37,567 nucleotides of DNA from Corallococcus sp. CAG:1435. GTDB taxonomy: Bacteria > Bacillota > Clostridia > Christensenellales > CAG-314. The translations under genes and the position numbers were made by a program. The stretch lies in assembly GCA_000433775.1 (NCBI GenBank), contig HF998483.1:1-37567 (forward strand), in the 5' to 3' direction. Below are positions 20,101 through 28,537 of this stretch, one piece after another. The notes under the pieces were generated by a model, which made no database searches, was not told the DNA's origin, and was given only the letters and a program-made list of their open reading frames with translations. The stretch's first letter is position 1; every line of letters begins with the position of its first letter.

Positions 20101-20369
20101 ATTACCGAATCCGTAGCGCCGACGTTTTCGTACCGTATCTCATAAGCGTTAAGGTAGCCCGACGCCGAATCCTCGTAGTAGTCCACAGGGTCGGAATAGA
20201 TGTAGTTTATTGTTTTGTCGCCTGCCGTTACGGAAATGTCCCTGACAGTAACGTCCCTGATGTACTCGCCCTCGGCATAGGCGGTGGAATACACTGCCAC
20301 AAGTCCGAAAACAGAGGACGCCAACAGAACAAAACATATTATCAATGATGCTGTGAAAACTTTTTTCAT
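17170..20369 (-). pseudogene. GHL10 (YddW/DigH/YngK-like) surface glycosyl hydrolase-like protein, broken by a 17-bp duplication
   Basis: A first frame from ATG 20369 gives a signal peptide and about 100 residues, and a second frame (20037-17170, 955 residues) carries the rest. Removing one copy of the 17-bp tandem repeat at 20055-20088 joins them into a 1060-residue protein. Parts in order: signal peptide, two or three copies of the GYG/SGHG module (YVISGHGAGRDFI), a helical stretch, and the GHL10 domain with ARAVWHRP, FVETLYNGYS, HAWVENFYVG and LNLDYIRYP. A helical tail, a Pro/Asp linker and a C-terminal membrane span with KRKKR end the chain. E. coli DigH of this family cuts denuded peptidoglycan strands. 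The start overlaps the upstream stop (ATGA). The hydrolase part is intact, but export would need the signal peptide in frame. Confidence 0.82.
20055..20088 (+). repeat. perfect 17-bp tandem duplication causing a frameshift
   Basis: The unit TGGTTGTGTCGGGATAC occurs at 20055-20071 and again at 20072-20088. Since 17 is not a multiple of three, the second copy shifts the reading frame of the GHL10 gene; deleting it gives the continuous reading LYPDTTTGRVGNVVEYV. Confidence 0.95.
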
Positions 20370-22084
20370 TGTTTACCTCTTTTTTTCAAGGCTTTCGCCA
20401 AAACAAAACCTGCCGCTACGCCGACAAACAAAATACAAAGTGCAATTCCCACCAAGGGCAGAATGTCGTTACCGTCGTCGGTCGGCGGATTGTCGGGGGG
20501 AGTCTGGCTGTTTCCGCCGCTTGGCGGTGTTTCGTTGCCGTCGTCGGAAGTTGACGTGTAGAAAGTTTCAACACCTTTGACGGCATCTCTTCCGCACCTC
20601 ACCTCGACGCAGCGTTGCAACGGACACAAAATCTGCAGTGCCGCTTGCGCATTATTTGCAGATACATACTGCGTCAGATTGTACTCGACAAGCCGATTGA
20701 GTGCTCCTTTTATTTCGTCGGCAGACTGTCCGCCGCAAATTGCTTCCGCTTCCTTTTGGAAAAGTTTTACTTTGTCGGCATTTTCCTTTCCCTCCTCGGC
20801 AAGGGCGGAAAACCGTTGCGTCAATTCCGTCAGCACTGTTTTGACGGTAAAATCGGTAACGCAATGGGGAAGGGTGGAATGCACACTGCCGAAATTGCTT
20901 TGCAAAACATCGGAATAGTCGTTTTGGAAAAACGTCTTTGCCGAATCGAACAGTACAAATCCGTCGGCTCCGGCAACGTCGCTTGCGTTTATTTGCGCCA
21001 GCAACTCTTCCTGACTTTGATTGTGATAGGTGGCGTACAGCCCCGTGTAGCAAAAACAGTTTTTGCACTTTTCCATCATGTCGGAAACGGCGGATTGCAC
21101 CTGCGACGCCTCGTAGTAGTACACCATAGGCGTTACAATGTCGATAAAGTCATTTTCCAACCAGGTGGATATGTCCTGTTTTTTTGTGTTGTAGGTTACC
21201 TGAAAATCGGGGAAAATCGCCGTGGACAACATTGCCGTGGGGTGTTTTTCATTCACCATGTCAAACACCTGTTGGACAAATCCGGTAACAATTTCCGCAC
21301 GGAACTTTGTCCAGTCGTTTTGAAGATTGTTGCTGTTTAGCAAACTTATAAATTGATTGATTGTGCAGTTTTGCGGCAAATTCAGCCCGTATCGAGAAGA
21401 AAACTGCTGCATTGCCGTTTCCGTGAAGCCTGTGTCGTCGCCAACGGAAGAAACGGGATAACGAATGTAATCCAGATTGAGTCCCTTTACCTGCGGAACT
21501 TTTGTCAGCAATTCATCGTAGAACTCCACCAAAAACTGCCTTACTTCGGCATTGGCAGGGTCCAAAAATATGTAGCCTCCGCTTTCCTTGCCCTCCGTCT
21601 GGCGGTAACCGCCGTTTTGTGCCGTAAGCAACCAATCGGGATAGTACCTGACAAAATTGTTTTCGTCGCTGACGCCTATGTAAAAGTCCTGAACCCAGGC
21701 GTGAACTTCTATTCCACGTTGTTCCGCTTCGGAGGCAAACGCCGTCAGGTAGTCGGGGTAGTCGCCGTATTGAAACTGCTCAAATCCTTTGTAGTACTGC
21801 ACACGGTTTGTTTTGAACACCGTCATTCCGTGATAGAAAGTTTCCAGAAACACCATGTTGATGCCTGCGTCGGCAAATGTGTCCAATACTTCGCACAAAC
21901 CTTGCAGAGTGGTTTCCTTTCCGGAAACGTTGGGACGGTGCCACACGCCTCTTGCGTGGACGGCATTGTCTGCGACTGAGGCGGAAGCAACTGCCTGTTG
22001 ATGTGTTTTGAGATTTTGCATAAGCACTCCCGAAAATAACAAAATCAAAAGGGCAAAAATTGCCACAACTCTTCTACTTTTCAT
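20366..22084 (-). CDS. GHL10-family surface glycosyl hydrolase-like protein, C-terminal membrane anchor
   Basis: A 572-residue protein with an N-terminal signal or anchor segment, a GHL10 domain from about residue 40 to 370, a helical region, a Pro-rich linker and a C-terminal span followed by KALKKRGKQ. Family motifs are ARGVWHRP, FLETFYHGM, HAWVQDFYIG, LDPANAEV and LNLDYIRYP. It is a shorter paralogue of the next gene and lacks its N-terminal modules. Family knowledge: YddW/DigH acts on peptidoglycan glycan strands without peptides. The ATG overlaps the end of the DUF4127 gene by 11 nt, with GCGAGGG as ribosome site, and its stop overlaps the next start by 4 nt. It likely works outside the membrane. 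Confidence 0.88.
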   Translation of the reverse strand: MKSRRVVAIFALLILLFSGVLMQNLKTHQQAVASASVADNAVHARGVWHRPNVSGKETTLQGLCEVLDTFADAGINMVFLETFYHGMTVFKTNRVQYYKGFEQFQYGDYPDYLTAFASEAEQRGIEVHAWVQDFYIGVSDENNFVRYYPDWLLTAQNGGYRQTEGKESGGYIFLDPANAEVRQFLVEFYDELLTKVPQVKGLNLDYIRYPVSSVGDDTGFTETAMQQFSSRYGLNLPQNCTINQFISLLNSNNLQNDWTKFRAEIVTGFVQQVFDMVNEKHPTAMLSTAIFPDFQVTYNTKKQDISTWLENDFIDIVTPMVYYYEASQVQSAVSDMMEKCKNCFCYTGLYATYHNQSQEELLAQINASDVAGADGFVLFDSAKTFFQNDYSDVLQSNFGSVHSTLPHCVTDFTVKTVLTELTQRFSALAEEGKENADKVKLFQKEAEAICGGQSADEIKGALNRLVEYNLTQYVSANNAQAALQILCPLQRCVEVRCGRDAVKGVETFYTSTSDDGNETPPSGGNSQTPPDNPPTDDGNDILPLVGIALCILFVGVAAGFVLAKALKKRGKQ

Positions 22085-23570
22085 TGTTTTCCCTCGCTGT
22101 CAAATCCACCTCGAACATACGCTTCCAGGGCATCCGACACCGTGCGATTTTGTACTTTTTTGCAACTTGGGGAAAGTTTTTGCCAACAAACAGTTGCAAC
22201 CGATCTTTTACCGTTTTTGCCACCTGTCCGTTTTTTCCGCCTGCATTGAAGTAGTTGTACCTGCCTTTAAGACTTGCCGTAACCTCTTTTCTTACGTAAC
22301 CGCAATAGCCGACATCCTCGAAAAGTCTTTCTGCCAGAAACAGGTTTTGCCACCTGTTTTTTTCGAAAAGCCACACAAACACAGCTTGACAAATTACCGT
22401 GCCCAACGTGTTTGACGAAGTGTTCCAACCTGCGTAAGCGGAAAGGTCGAAAAAGTCTGTTTTTTCCGTTAGCATTTGCAACAACTGCAAATCGCCTCCG
22501 TTGCAATATGCCCCGTCGGCAAGCGCAGTGACCTTTTTTTCCTGCACGCTTTTTACTATTTCACTGCAAAACAACGGAAGATTTCTGCGTGCATAGCCTT
22601 CGGAAGGAATTTCCGTAGCCTCCACCGGCTGAGATGCAGGATAGTTCAAAAACAAATTTATGTCGCCGTCGCCCTCCGTCATTACTCCGCCCGCAGTTGC
22701 AATTTGCAAAGGCAATGTGTCTTTGAGCGGTCTGTCTTCGTACAGAGGTACAATTTCCGGATTGTTGGGGTGGGCGTAGAAACAGCGAAACTTGGGCGTT
22801 ACGCCCATGTGATTGACTACCGCTCTTGCAAGAAGAGTCATCCCCACTTCGTCGGCACCCGGGTACATTGCCACGTCGTCAAAGCAATTTTTCGCTATTT
22901 CTGCTTTGATAAATTCCCTGTCCATGGTGGTGAATCCGTACGCGGCGGAATCGTCCTGCGGAATGACCAAAAAGTCTATTGTCTTGTGCAGTTGCCCTAT
23001 TGCTTTAACAAGCATTTTTCTGTTGACGGCACGTCTTTTGAGATAGTCGTCAATATATTGCGCCGTTTTGTTTTGGTATTCTTCCAGCAAAATTTCCTCT
23101 TGCGGCGTCAGTATTCCCAACTGCTTTTTGTGCAACGCCTGCCCCGTCAGAAAAATTTCCCGTCCGCAAGTTTTGTAGTAGGAAGGTTCCTCGTCGTCGC
23201 TGGAATAACCGGGACAGCGCATTATCAAGGCAAATGCGTAAATTTTCAGGGAAGGATTGATACATTTTATCTTATTCAGCACGTCCAACCGTTTTGTCAG
23301 TTGTTCCTCCGAAAGATTGTGCAACCGTGAAGGCACAATTCCGCCGTACAAAAGCATATCCAACGACAAAATCAAGTACTGCGCTTTTGCCGCACTGTCC
23401 GACAAAAATTTTTCCACCTTGGAAAAATCCGCAGGCTTCTTTTTTTCGCCCAGAACGTCGGGGGTCGGTTTGATGAATCTGACAGGACTGCCTTTGGCTA
23501 TTCGTTGTGCAAAACAGTAGTTGCACGGTCTTTCGTCAAGAGGAAGGTAGGCTACGGACAATGTTTTCAT
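22074..23570 (-). CDS. DUF4127 family protein, function unknown
   Basis: A 498-residue protein recognised from the DUF4127 family by its start LPLDERPCNYCF, by LILSLDMLLYGGIVPSR near residue 70, by IPQDDSAAYGF near 205 and by MYPGADEVGM near 240. These acidic and glycine-rich motifs suggest a catalytic pocket, but no reaction is known. No signal peptide or membrane span is seen, so it should be cytoplasmic. Its start overlaps the nanE stop by 4 nt (ATGA) and its end overlaps the next start, so it is translated with both. That places it in amino-sugar or glycan-fragment handling by association only. Confidence 0.85.
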   Translation of the reverse strand: MKTLSVAYLPLDERPCNYCFAQRIAKGSPVRFIKPTPDVLGEKKKPADFSKVEKFLSDSAAKAQYLILSLDMLLYGGIVPSRLHNLSEEQLTKRLDVLNKIKCINPSLKIYAFALIMRCPGYSSDDEEPSYYKTCGREIFLTGQALHKKQLGILTPQEEILLEEYQNKTAQYIDDYLKRRAVNRKMLVKAIGQLHKTIDFLVIPQDDSAAYGFTTMDREFIKAEIAKNCFDDVAMYPGADEVGMTLLARAVVNHMGVTPKFRCFYAHPNNPEIVPLYEDRPLKDTLPLQIATAGGVMTEGDGDINLFLNYPASQPVEATEIPSEGYARRNLPLFCSEIVKSVQEKKVTALADGAYCNGGDLQLLQMLTEKTDFFDLSAYAGWNTSSNTLGTVICQAVFVWLFEKNRWQNLFLAERLFEDVGYCGYVRKEVTASLKGRYNYFNAGGKNGQVAKTVKDRLQLFVGKNFPQVAKKYKIARCRMPWKRMFEVDLTARENNEK

Positions 23571-24241
23571 TGCAGTTTCAACGCTCCGTTAAGTCGCTGT
23601 GTGATTACTTTTGGTCTGGTTATTGCCGAACCGACCACCACCGAATAAGGATTGATTTGCGAAATAATTTTCATGTGTCCGCTTTCAAAAATTCCCCCTT
23701 CGGCAATCAACTTGGCTTTTGAAAGACATTTTTTACACTCCCGCATAAAGTCAAAATCGGGAAGAAGGGCATTTTTCGTTTCTGCCGTGTAACCTCTCAT
23801 TGTTGTTGAAACGTAGTCGAAACCCAGTTTTTCGGCATTTATGGCATCTTCTACCGTGGCTACGTCCGCCATAAGTTCCCTGTTTCCGCAATTTTGCCTG
23901 GCGTAACGGTACAGTTCTTCCAGACTTTCTCCGTTGGGACGCAAACGCAACGTTGCATCCATGCAAATTACGTCGCAAGGCACTTTCAACAACCTGTCTA
24001 CATCGGCTTTGGTGGGCGTGATGTAAATTTCACTGTCGGGATAGCATTTTTTCACAAGACCTATTATCGGAAGGGAAACTTCCTTTTTGATGCTTTCCAC
24101 ATCGTCGCACAGCGCACGTATGCCGCACGCTCCGCCCTCTTTGGCTGCCTTGGCAAACAAATGCATGATTCCGTATCCGTACAGCGGTTCTCCCTCGACT
24201 GCCTGACAAGATACAATCAATCCTCGTTTCAATACGCTCAT
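23567..24241 (-). CDS. nanE: N-acetylmannosamine-6-phosphate 2-epimerase
   Basis: A 224-residue TIM-barrel enzyme that converts ManNAc-6-phosphate to GlcNAc-6-phosphate. Typical marks are RGLIVSCQAVEGEPLY at the N terminus, GIRA, GLVKKCYPDSEIYITPT, MDATLRLRPNGES, LMADVAT, GFDYVSTTMRGYT, LIAEGGI and a final VVGSAITRP. It is the first gene of the 18.5-kb train. GAGAGGAG lies just ahead of the ATG, and a consensus promoter lies about 62 nt upstream of it. No sialic-acid lyase (NanA) is nearby, so ManNAc itself rather than sialic acid may feed it, with the ROK kinase in the same train as the likely phosphorylating step. Confidence 0.94.
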   Translation of the reverse strand: MSVLKRGLIVSCQAVEGEPLYGYGIMHLFAKAAKEGGACGIRALCDDVESIKKEVSLPIIGLVKKCYPDSEIYITPTKADVDRLLKVPCDVICMDATLRLRPNGESLEELYRYARQNCGNRELMADVATVEDAINAEKLGFDYVSTTMRGYTAETKNALLPDFDFMRECKKCLSKAKLIAEGGIFESGHMKIISQINPYSVVVGSAITRPKVITQRLNGALKLQ

Positions 24242-24302
24242 AATACTCCTCTCACACTACTCTTTAATGTATTTGCCGATGAAATTACACTCTTACACAA
24301 TT

Positions 24303-24331
24303 ATTATACTTGCGCAAATATGCGATGTCAA
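24303..24331 (-). promoter_or_regulatory. consensus sigma-A promoter of the nanE gene train with palindromic spacer
   Basis: Minus strand: perfect TTGACA (24326-24331) and perfect TATAAT (24303-24308), 17 nt apart. The spacer contains the palindrome TTGCGCAA within ATATTTGCGCAAGTAT, a possible operator. A promoter this strong in a catabolic operon would normally need a repressor; the RpiR protein encoded 4 kb away is one candidate. Confidence 0.85.
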
Positions 24332-24437
24332 TATGGTTTTCAAAAAATTATGGTAATTTTGAAAACTTTTTTCACAGCACAAAAAAGTGAAAATAACGTA
24401 AAAACTAAAATGTTCACGACACAAAAACTCAAATTAA

Positions 24438-24683
24438 AGTACCGCCAAAACAAATTGTTGCAACTGTTCTTGCCTGCACCGCTTGCAACGAAAGTTTCGT
24501 ACATTAAAGTGTATTGCTGATTTTTTCGGTGGCGTTTCGAAAAAGTTTGCACCCATAAAAAGTACCGCTAAAACAAATTGTTGTAACTGTTCTTGCCTGC
24601 ACCGCTTGCAACGAGAGTTTCGTGCATTAAAGTGCATTGCTGATTTTTGCGGTGGTGTTTCAAAAAAATTTGCACCCAAAAGA
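24438..24683 (-). repeat. 123-bp imperfect tandem repeat (2 copies)
   Basis: Units 24438-24560 and 24561-24683 differ at about nine positions, mostly transitions. The period is 41 codons, and one minus-strand frame stays open through both, giving two copies of a 41-residue peptide with GANFFETPP and RCKRCRQEQLQQFV. There is no ribosome site and no matching start, so a dispersed non-coding repeat is more likely than a gene. It lies between the alpha-mannosidase terminator and the nanE promoter; nothing else is seen in this 535-bp gap. Confidence 0.85.
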
Positions 24684-24730
24684 CAATGTGTGCCTTTGCA
24701 CGAAAAACGTAAAAACAAAAGGCAAACCAA

Positions 24731-24760
24731 CAAAAGGCAAACCGAAAAACACGGTTTGCC
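24731..24760 (-). terminator. intrinsic terminator of the mannosidase-RpiR unit
   Basis: On the minus strand GGCAAACCG (24752-24760 reversed) pairs with CGGTTTGCC (24736-24744 reversed) and is followed by TTTTG. It begins 17 nt after the alpha-mannosidase stop codon. Confidence 0.7.
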
Positions 24761-24776
24761 TGTAAACCTGCGAATG

Positions 24777-27686
24777 TTATTTCAAAATTACTGTTTTTAT
24801 TTCAAAAGGAGAAAACTGCAACTGTGCGCAATCTTCGCCCAATACGGCAAGGGTATCTTCCATAATATTGCAGGAAACAATTTGTTTTCCCGCAGCCCTT
24901 ACCGTTGCGGAGGCACTTCCGCCAAGACACTCGTACAGGCGCAAAACGGTGCCTTGCTTTTCGCCGAACTTGATAGTTTCCGTAACTACCGAACCGTCGG
25001 ACACCACTTCAAACGGCGGATGCAGATTCTGACGTGCTGTGGATATCGGCAAATGACTGAAACAGTAGGCATGACAAACCGTTTCCATTGTTAAATCGCC
25101 CGTGTGAGGCAACAGTGCGTAACGGAAAGTGCTTTCCCCCACGTCGCCACGTGAGTCGGGATGAGTGCCGCTTTTGTGAAGAGTGAGCCCCATTTTTCCG
25201 CCGTTGCAGGAAACGCCGTATTTGCTGTCGCTGAGAAGGGAAAGTCCGCAGTTTTTTTCCGACAAATCCGTCCACTTGTGCGAGCACACTTCAAACTTTG
25301 CAATGTCGCTTTTGTCTTGCGGAAAGCAGTTTCTTTCCACAAAACCGAACTGTGTTTCGCATCTGTAACGTTGCGCAAAAAGCGTTGTGTCGAAATAGGT
25401 GCGAACAACGGTGTGCGTGTCGTAGAAACAAAGCCTGTTTTCAAACTCCACCAAAGGCGTGTCGGCTCGGAATTTGATGTCGGTGTACAAAAGAGATTTT
25501 TCCGTCAGACGGTACACCGCACGCACCACAAGCAAGGTTGCTCCCACGGAAACAACGTCCTGACGCAGAAATTGTGCGTCTTTTTCCTTCAGCACGTAGT
25601 CGGCGTCAATGTCCCAGTTGTCGTAGATGTAGGGGACGTCCTCGGCGCAACGTACAACGTTGAAGCCCTTTTTGACGTACTCTCTGTCTTTGTACACCAA
25701 CGAAACCAGCACGCCGTTTTTCAATTTGGCTGTCAGTTGCGGCGTTGTTACATTTTCTCCGTCAAAGCAAAATCCGCCTTTATCCGCCACCTTTTTACCG
25801 TAGCCGTATGGTGCAAATTGATAGGACGCAACGGTTCGTTTTTTCCCGAACAAGTCGATGTAACTTTGTCCTGTGGCGGAAGGCAAAACTTCACGTCTTT
25901 TGAAAGGAAGTGTGTTGAAATAGTGTTTTGCACCCTTTCCCGACATGTATTCTTTTGCCTCTTTCAACGCTTTTTTCAACTGCGCAAGAGCGACGTCGCT
26001 TGCCTGCGCAATGGCTGTGCCGGGAAGAATGTCGTGAAATTGGTTGAGCATCAGCACGTCGTACCAACCGTCGGTGAGATTTTTTGCCTGTTTGTCGTCG
26101 GCAAAAACAGACACCGCCTCGGCATCGTGCAACGCCTCTTCCAAACGTCTGTTGCACTGTTTTAGACTGTGATTTGTCGTGTACGTGCCACGGTGCAATT
26201 CCAAGTACAGTTCTCCGAAATAGGTCGGCAACTGCTGTTCCGACAGTTTTTTCATAAAATCCGAAACAGTTGTGTGTCTTACCTCGGCTTTTTTGCAGTT
26301 GTACTGCGTGTGAATGGCACGTTTTACCATTTCTTCGGAGGGGCCTCCGCCGCCGTCGCCAAACCCGTACGCCATAAGCAAACAACGGCTTTCGCTTTTG
26401 TCCGCAACGTCGTCAAGACGCTTTTGCACCGCTTTGTCGTCCACCCATGTGTGTATTGTGTTGAAGTGAACAGTTACCGTGCTGCCGTTGATGCCCTTCC
26501 ACAAAAAAGATTCGTAGGGAAAACGGTTGGTGTCGTTCCAACTGAGTTTTGTGGTGAGAAAGTAGGAAACGTCGGCAAGTTTCATTATTTGCGGTAACGC
26601 TGCTGAATAGCCGAAAGTATCGGGTAGCCAAAACGTATCCGATTGGTAGTGAAATTTTTCCCGCAGATACAACTTGCCACGCAAAAACTGACGGCAAAAC
26701 GCCTCCGCACCGGTGAGATTTCCGTCGCATTCCACCCAAGTGGAACCGTTTGTTTCCAACCTTCCTTCGGCGACAAATTTTTTGACCTTTTCAAACAAGA
26801 CGGGGTCGTCCTCCTCCACCCATTTGAGATACAGTACGGTGGAAAGAAAAAATTTGTAGTCGGGATGCCTTTCCAACAAAGTTACGGCGTTGGAAAGTGT
26901 GCGCATAAGTTTGCGTCGTGTTTCTTCGACAGGCCAAAGCCATGCCGTATCGAGATGACTGTGCCCGATGATGCCCACAAAGGGAAGTTTGTCGGCTTCG
27001 CCGAAGTAGCCGTCAAGTATTTCCGTTGCTTTTTGTATGTCCGTTTCATTCGGGCGTTGCTGTTTCATCGAAAGCACTTCAAAAAGGCGCAAATACACCT
27101 TTTGCATTTCCGCAATACGGAAACCGTCTTTCTCCGATTGGTACCGACTGTTGAAAAGTGCAAGTTTTTGGCAAAAATCGTACAGCGGCAGATACATTTC
27201 CGCAATGCCCGCCTCCTCAAAAGGTCTGTCGGGATACAATCCGTCAAGGGAAAACGTGGATGTGCCGTCGTAGGGCATTGTTCCCGGTATCGGGTGGGAA
27301 TAATATGCCTCTAACGTTACCCTGTCGCCGTTGTTGAGCGTTGAAGGCAAAAAGTATCGGTGAATACGACTTGGTGCGTCTGCAGCATGCGCCACAAAAT
27401 CCAACATTCCCGCCTTTTCGCCGTTTACGCACACAAGGTGTTCCGTTGCGCCGGTGTCGGCATAAATGCAGTATTTTTTGCCCTGCTCCACTCCGCTTAC
27501 GGTGAATAGGAAATTGCCCGTGGCGAAATCTTTTCCCCAACGGAAGCCTTTGCGCACCTCACGCACGTTGCCCTTTTGTTCAAAAAACACCCGTTGCGGT
27601 AACCTTGTGAAAACAAATGGAAAATACACCTCACAAAGACGGGAAACCTTGCTTACAAGACGGTCTGTCTGCTTACCCTGCAACAT
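24777..27686 (-). CDS. GH38 alpha-mannosidase
   Basis: A 969-residue cytoplasmic glycosidase (no signal peptide) of family GH38. The zinc-binding motif GHSHLDTAWLWP has H244 and D246; the catalytic nucleophile region WLPDTFGYSAALPQ has D356; later family regions QFHDILPGT and the C-terminal beta-sandwich are present. Length fits the family. GGAGGT precedes the ATG by 4 nt and the RpiR stop is 11 nt upstream, so the two form one unit read from the RpiR promoter. It would remove alpha-linked mannose from imported oligosaccharides. Because the train downstream has its own promoter, a shared role with nanE is possible but not shown. Confidence 0.93.
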   Translation of the reverse strand: MLQGKQTDRLVSKVSRLCEVYFPFVFTRLPQRVFFEQKGNVREVRKGFRWGKDFATGNFLFTVSGVEQGKKYCIYADTGATEHLVCVNGEKAGMLDFVAHAADAPSRIHRYFLPSTLNNGDRVTLEAYYSHPIPGTMPYDGTSTFSLDGLYPDRPFEEAGIAEMYLPLYDFCQKLALFNSRYQSEKDGFRIAEMQKVYLRLFEVLSMKQQRPNETDIQKATEILDGYFGEADKLPFVGIIGHSHLDTAWLWPVEETRRKLMRTLSNAVTLLERHPDYKFFLSTVLYLKWVEEDDPVLFEKVKKFVAEGRLETNGSTWVECDGNLTGAEAFCRQFLRGKLYLREKFHYQSDTFWLPDTFGYSAALPQIMKLADVSYFLTTKLSWNDTNRFPYESFLWKGINGSTVTVHFNTIHTWVDDKAVQKRLDDVADKSESRCLLMAYGFGDGGGGPSEEMVKRAIHTQYNCKKAEVRHTTVSDFMKKLSEQQLPTYFGELYLELHRGTYTTNHSLKQCNRRLEEALHDAEAVSVFADDKQAKNLTDGWYDVLMLNQFHDILPGTAIAQASDVALAQLKKALKEAKEYMSGKGAKHYFNTLPFKRREVLPSATGQSYIDLFGKKRTVASYQFAPYGYGKKVADKGGFCFDGENVTTPQLTAKLKNGVLVSLVYKDREYVKKGFNVVRCAEDVPYIYDNWDIDADYVLKEKDAQFLRQDVVSVGATLLVVRAVYRLTEKSLLYTDIKFRADTPLVEFENRLCFYDTHTVVRTYFDTTLFAQRYRCETQFGFVERNCFPQDKSDIAKFEVCSHKWTDLSEKNCGLSLLSDSKYGVSCNGGKMGLTLHKSGTHPDSRGDVGESTFRYALLPHTGDLTMETVCHAYCFSHLPISTARQNLHPPFEVVSDGSVVTETIKFGEKQGTVLRLYECLGGSASATVRAAGKQIVSCNIMEDTLAVLGEDCAQLQFSPFEIKTVILK

Positions 27687-27697
27687 ATTTACCTCCG

Positions 27698-28519
27698 TTA
27701 CATGGATTTGTTGGCAACGGAACTCGCCGCCCTCATGGTACGTTCGTAAGCGTCGGGACCGAGTTTTTCGTAGATGGCGTTGTACAGAACGTTTACTATG
27801 TAAGAAATGGAAACTATCGTAGAAACGGAACCTCCCTCATAGGCGGCTTCACGTCGGGTGGAAAACAGCACGTAATCGGCATATTTTGCAAGAGGCGAAT
27901 GGTCGTAACATGTTATTACCACAATTTTCACCCCGTTTTTCTTGGCAATTTCCGCCACGTCGATGATGTCCTTTGTACTTCCCGAAACACTGATGAGAAT
28001 TACCACGTCCCTTTCCGTCATGTTGCTGGCAATCATTGCCTGCAAGTGAGAGTCGGGCGTTGCCGTTACGCTTATTCCGATGCGGGCAAGCACGTTGCTG
28101 ACTTCCATTGCCGTTATTGCGGAATTGCCCACGCCGAAAGCGCCTATCTTGTTTGCGTTTATCATGAGTTGTGCAATTTCCAGGCAACGGTCGTAACTCA
28201 GACTGCGGGAAGTTTCCGTTATTGCGTCCGTCATTTGCAAGGCGACACGCTTGACCACACTGTTTACGGCGGTGCTGTCCACCATGCCCAATTCCTGACT
28301 AAGACTGAGTTTGAAATCCTGAAAGCCGTTGTACCCCAACTTCTTGCAAAAACGCACCACCGTGGCTTCGGCAATTTTAAGACGTGCGGAAAGTTCCGTT
28401 ATGGAAAGATAAATCAACTCTCCTTTGTCGATTTTCAACAAACCGTCGATAAGTTTCCGTTCCGTTTTTGTGGCAAGATCCTTTATTGCCAACACACGGT
28501 CAAATGCTTTGCCTACCAT
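27698..28519 (-). CDS. RpiR/MurR-family transcriptional regulator (HTH plus SIS domain)
   Basis: A 273-residue regulator with an N-terminal HTH_6 domain (about residues 1-77; the recognition region is SITELSARLKIAEATVVRFCKKLGY, given here in part) and a C-terminal SIS sugar-phosphate-binding domain (about 120-255; FGVGNSA and ISVSGSTKDI). Family members sense phosphosugars such as MurNAc-6-P, GlcNAc-6-P or ManNAc-6-P. The ATG at 28519 was chosen because AGAGGGG precedes it and the product then begins at the conserved HTH; the longer frame from 28585 would include the leader hairpins. It likely controls its own operon and possibly the nanE train. Confidence 0.92.
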   Translation of the reverse strand: MVGKAFDRVLAIKDLATKTERKLIDGLLKIDKGELIYLSITELSARLKIAEATVVRFCKKLGYNGFQDFKLSLSQELGMVDSTAVNSVVKRVALQMTDAITETSRSLSYDRCLEIAQLMINANKIGAFGVGNSAITAMEVSNVLARIGISVTATPDSHLQAMIASNMTERDVVILISVSGSTKDIIDVAEIAKKNGVKIVVITCYDHSPLAKYADYVLFSTRREAAYEGGSVSTIVSISYIVNVLYNAIYEKLGPDAYERTMRAASSVANKSM

Positions 28520-28537
28520 AAGCACCCCTCTTTTTCG

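Noticed and set aside
23567..24241. Sialic acid catabolism operon
   Set aside because: nanE is present but no NanA lyase, sialidase or sialic-acid transporter was found in the window, so the simpler reading is use of ManNAc itself.
24434..24733. 99-residue minus-strand open frame made of two 41-residue repeats
   Set aside because: No ribosome site, no matching start, and it lies exactly in the tandem repeat and across the mannosidase terminator.
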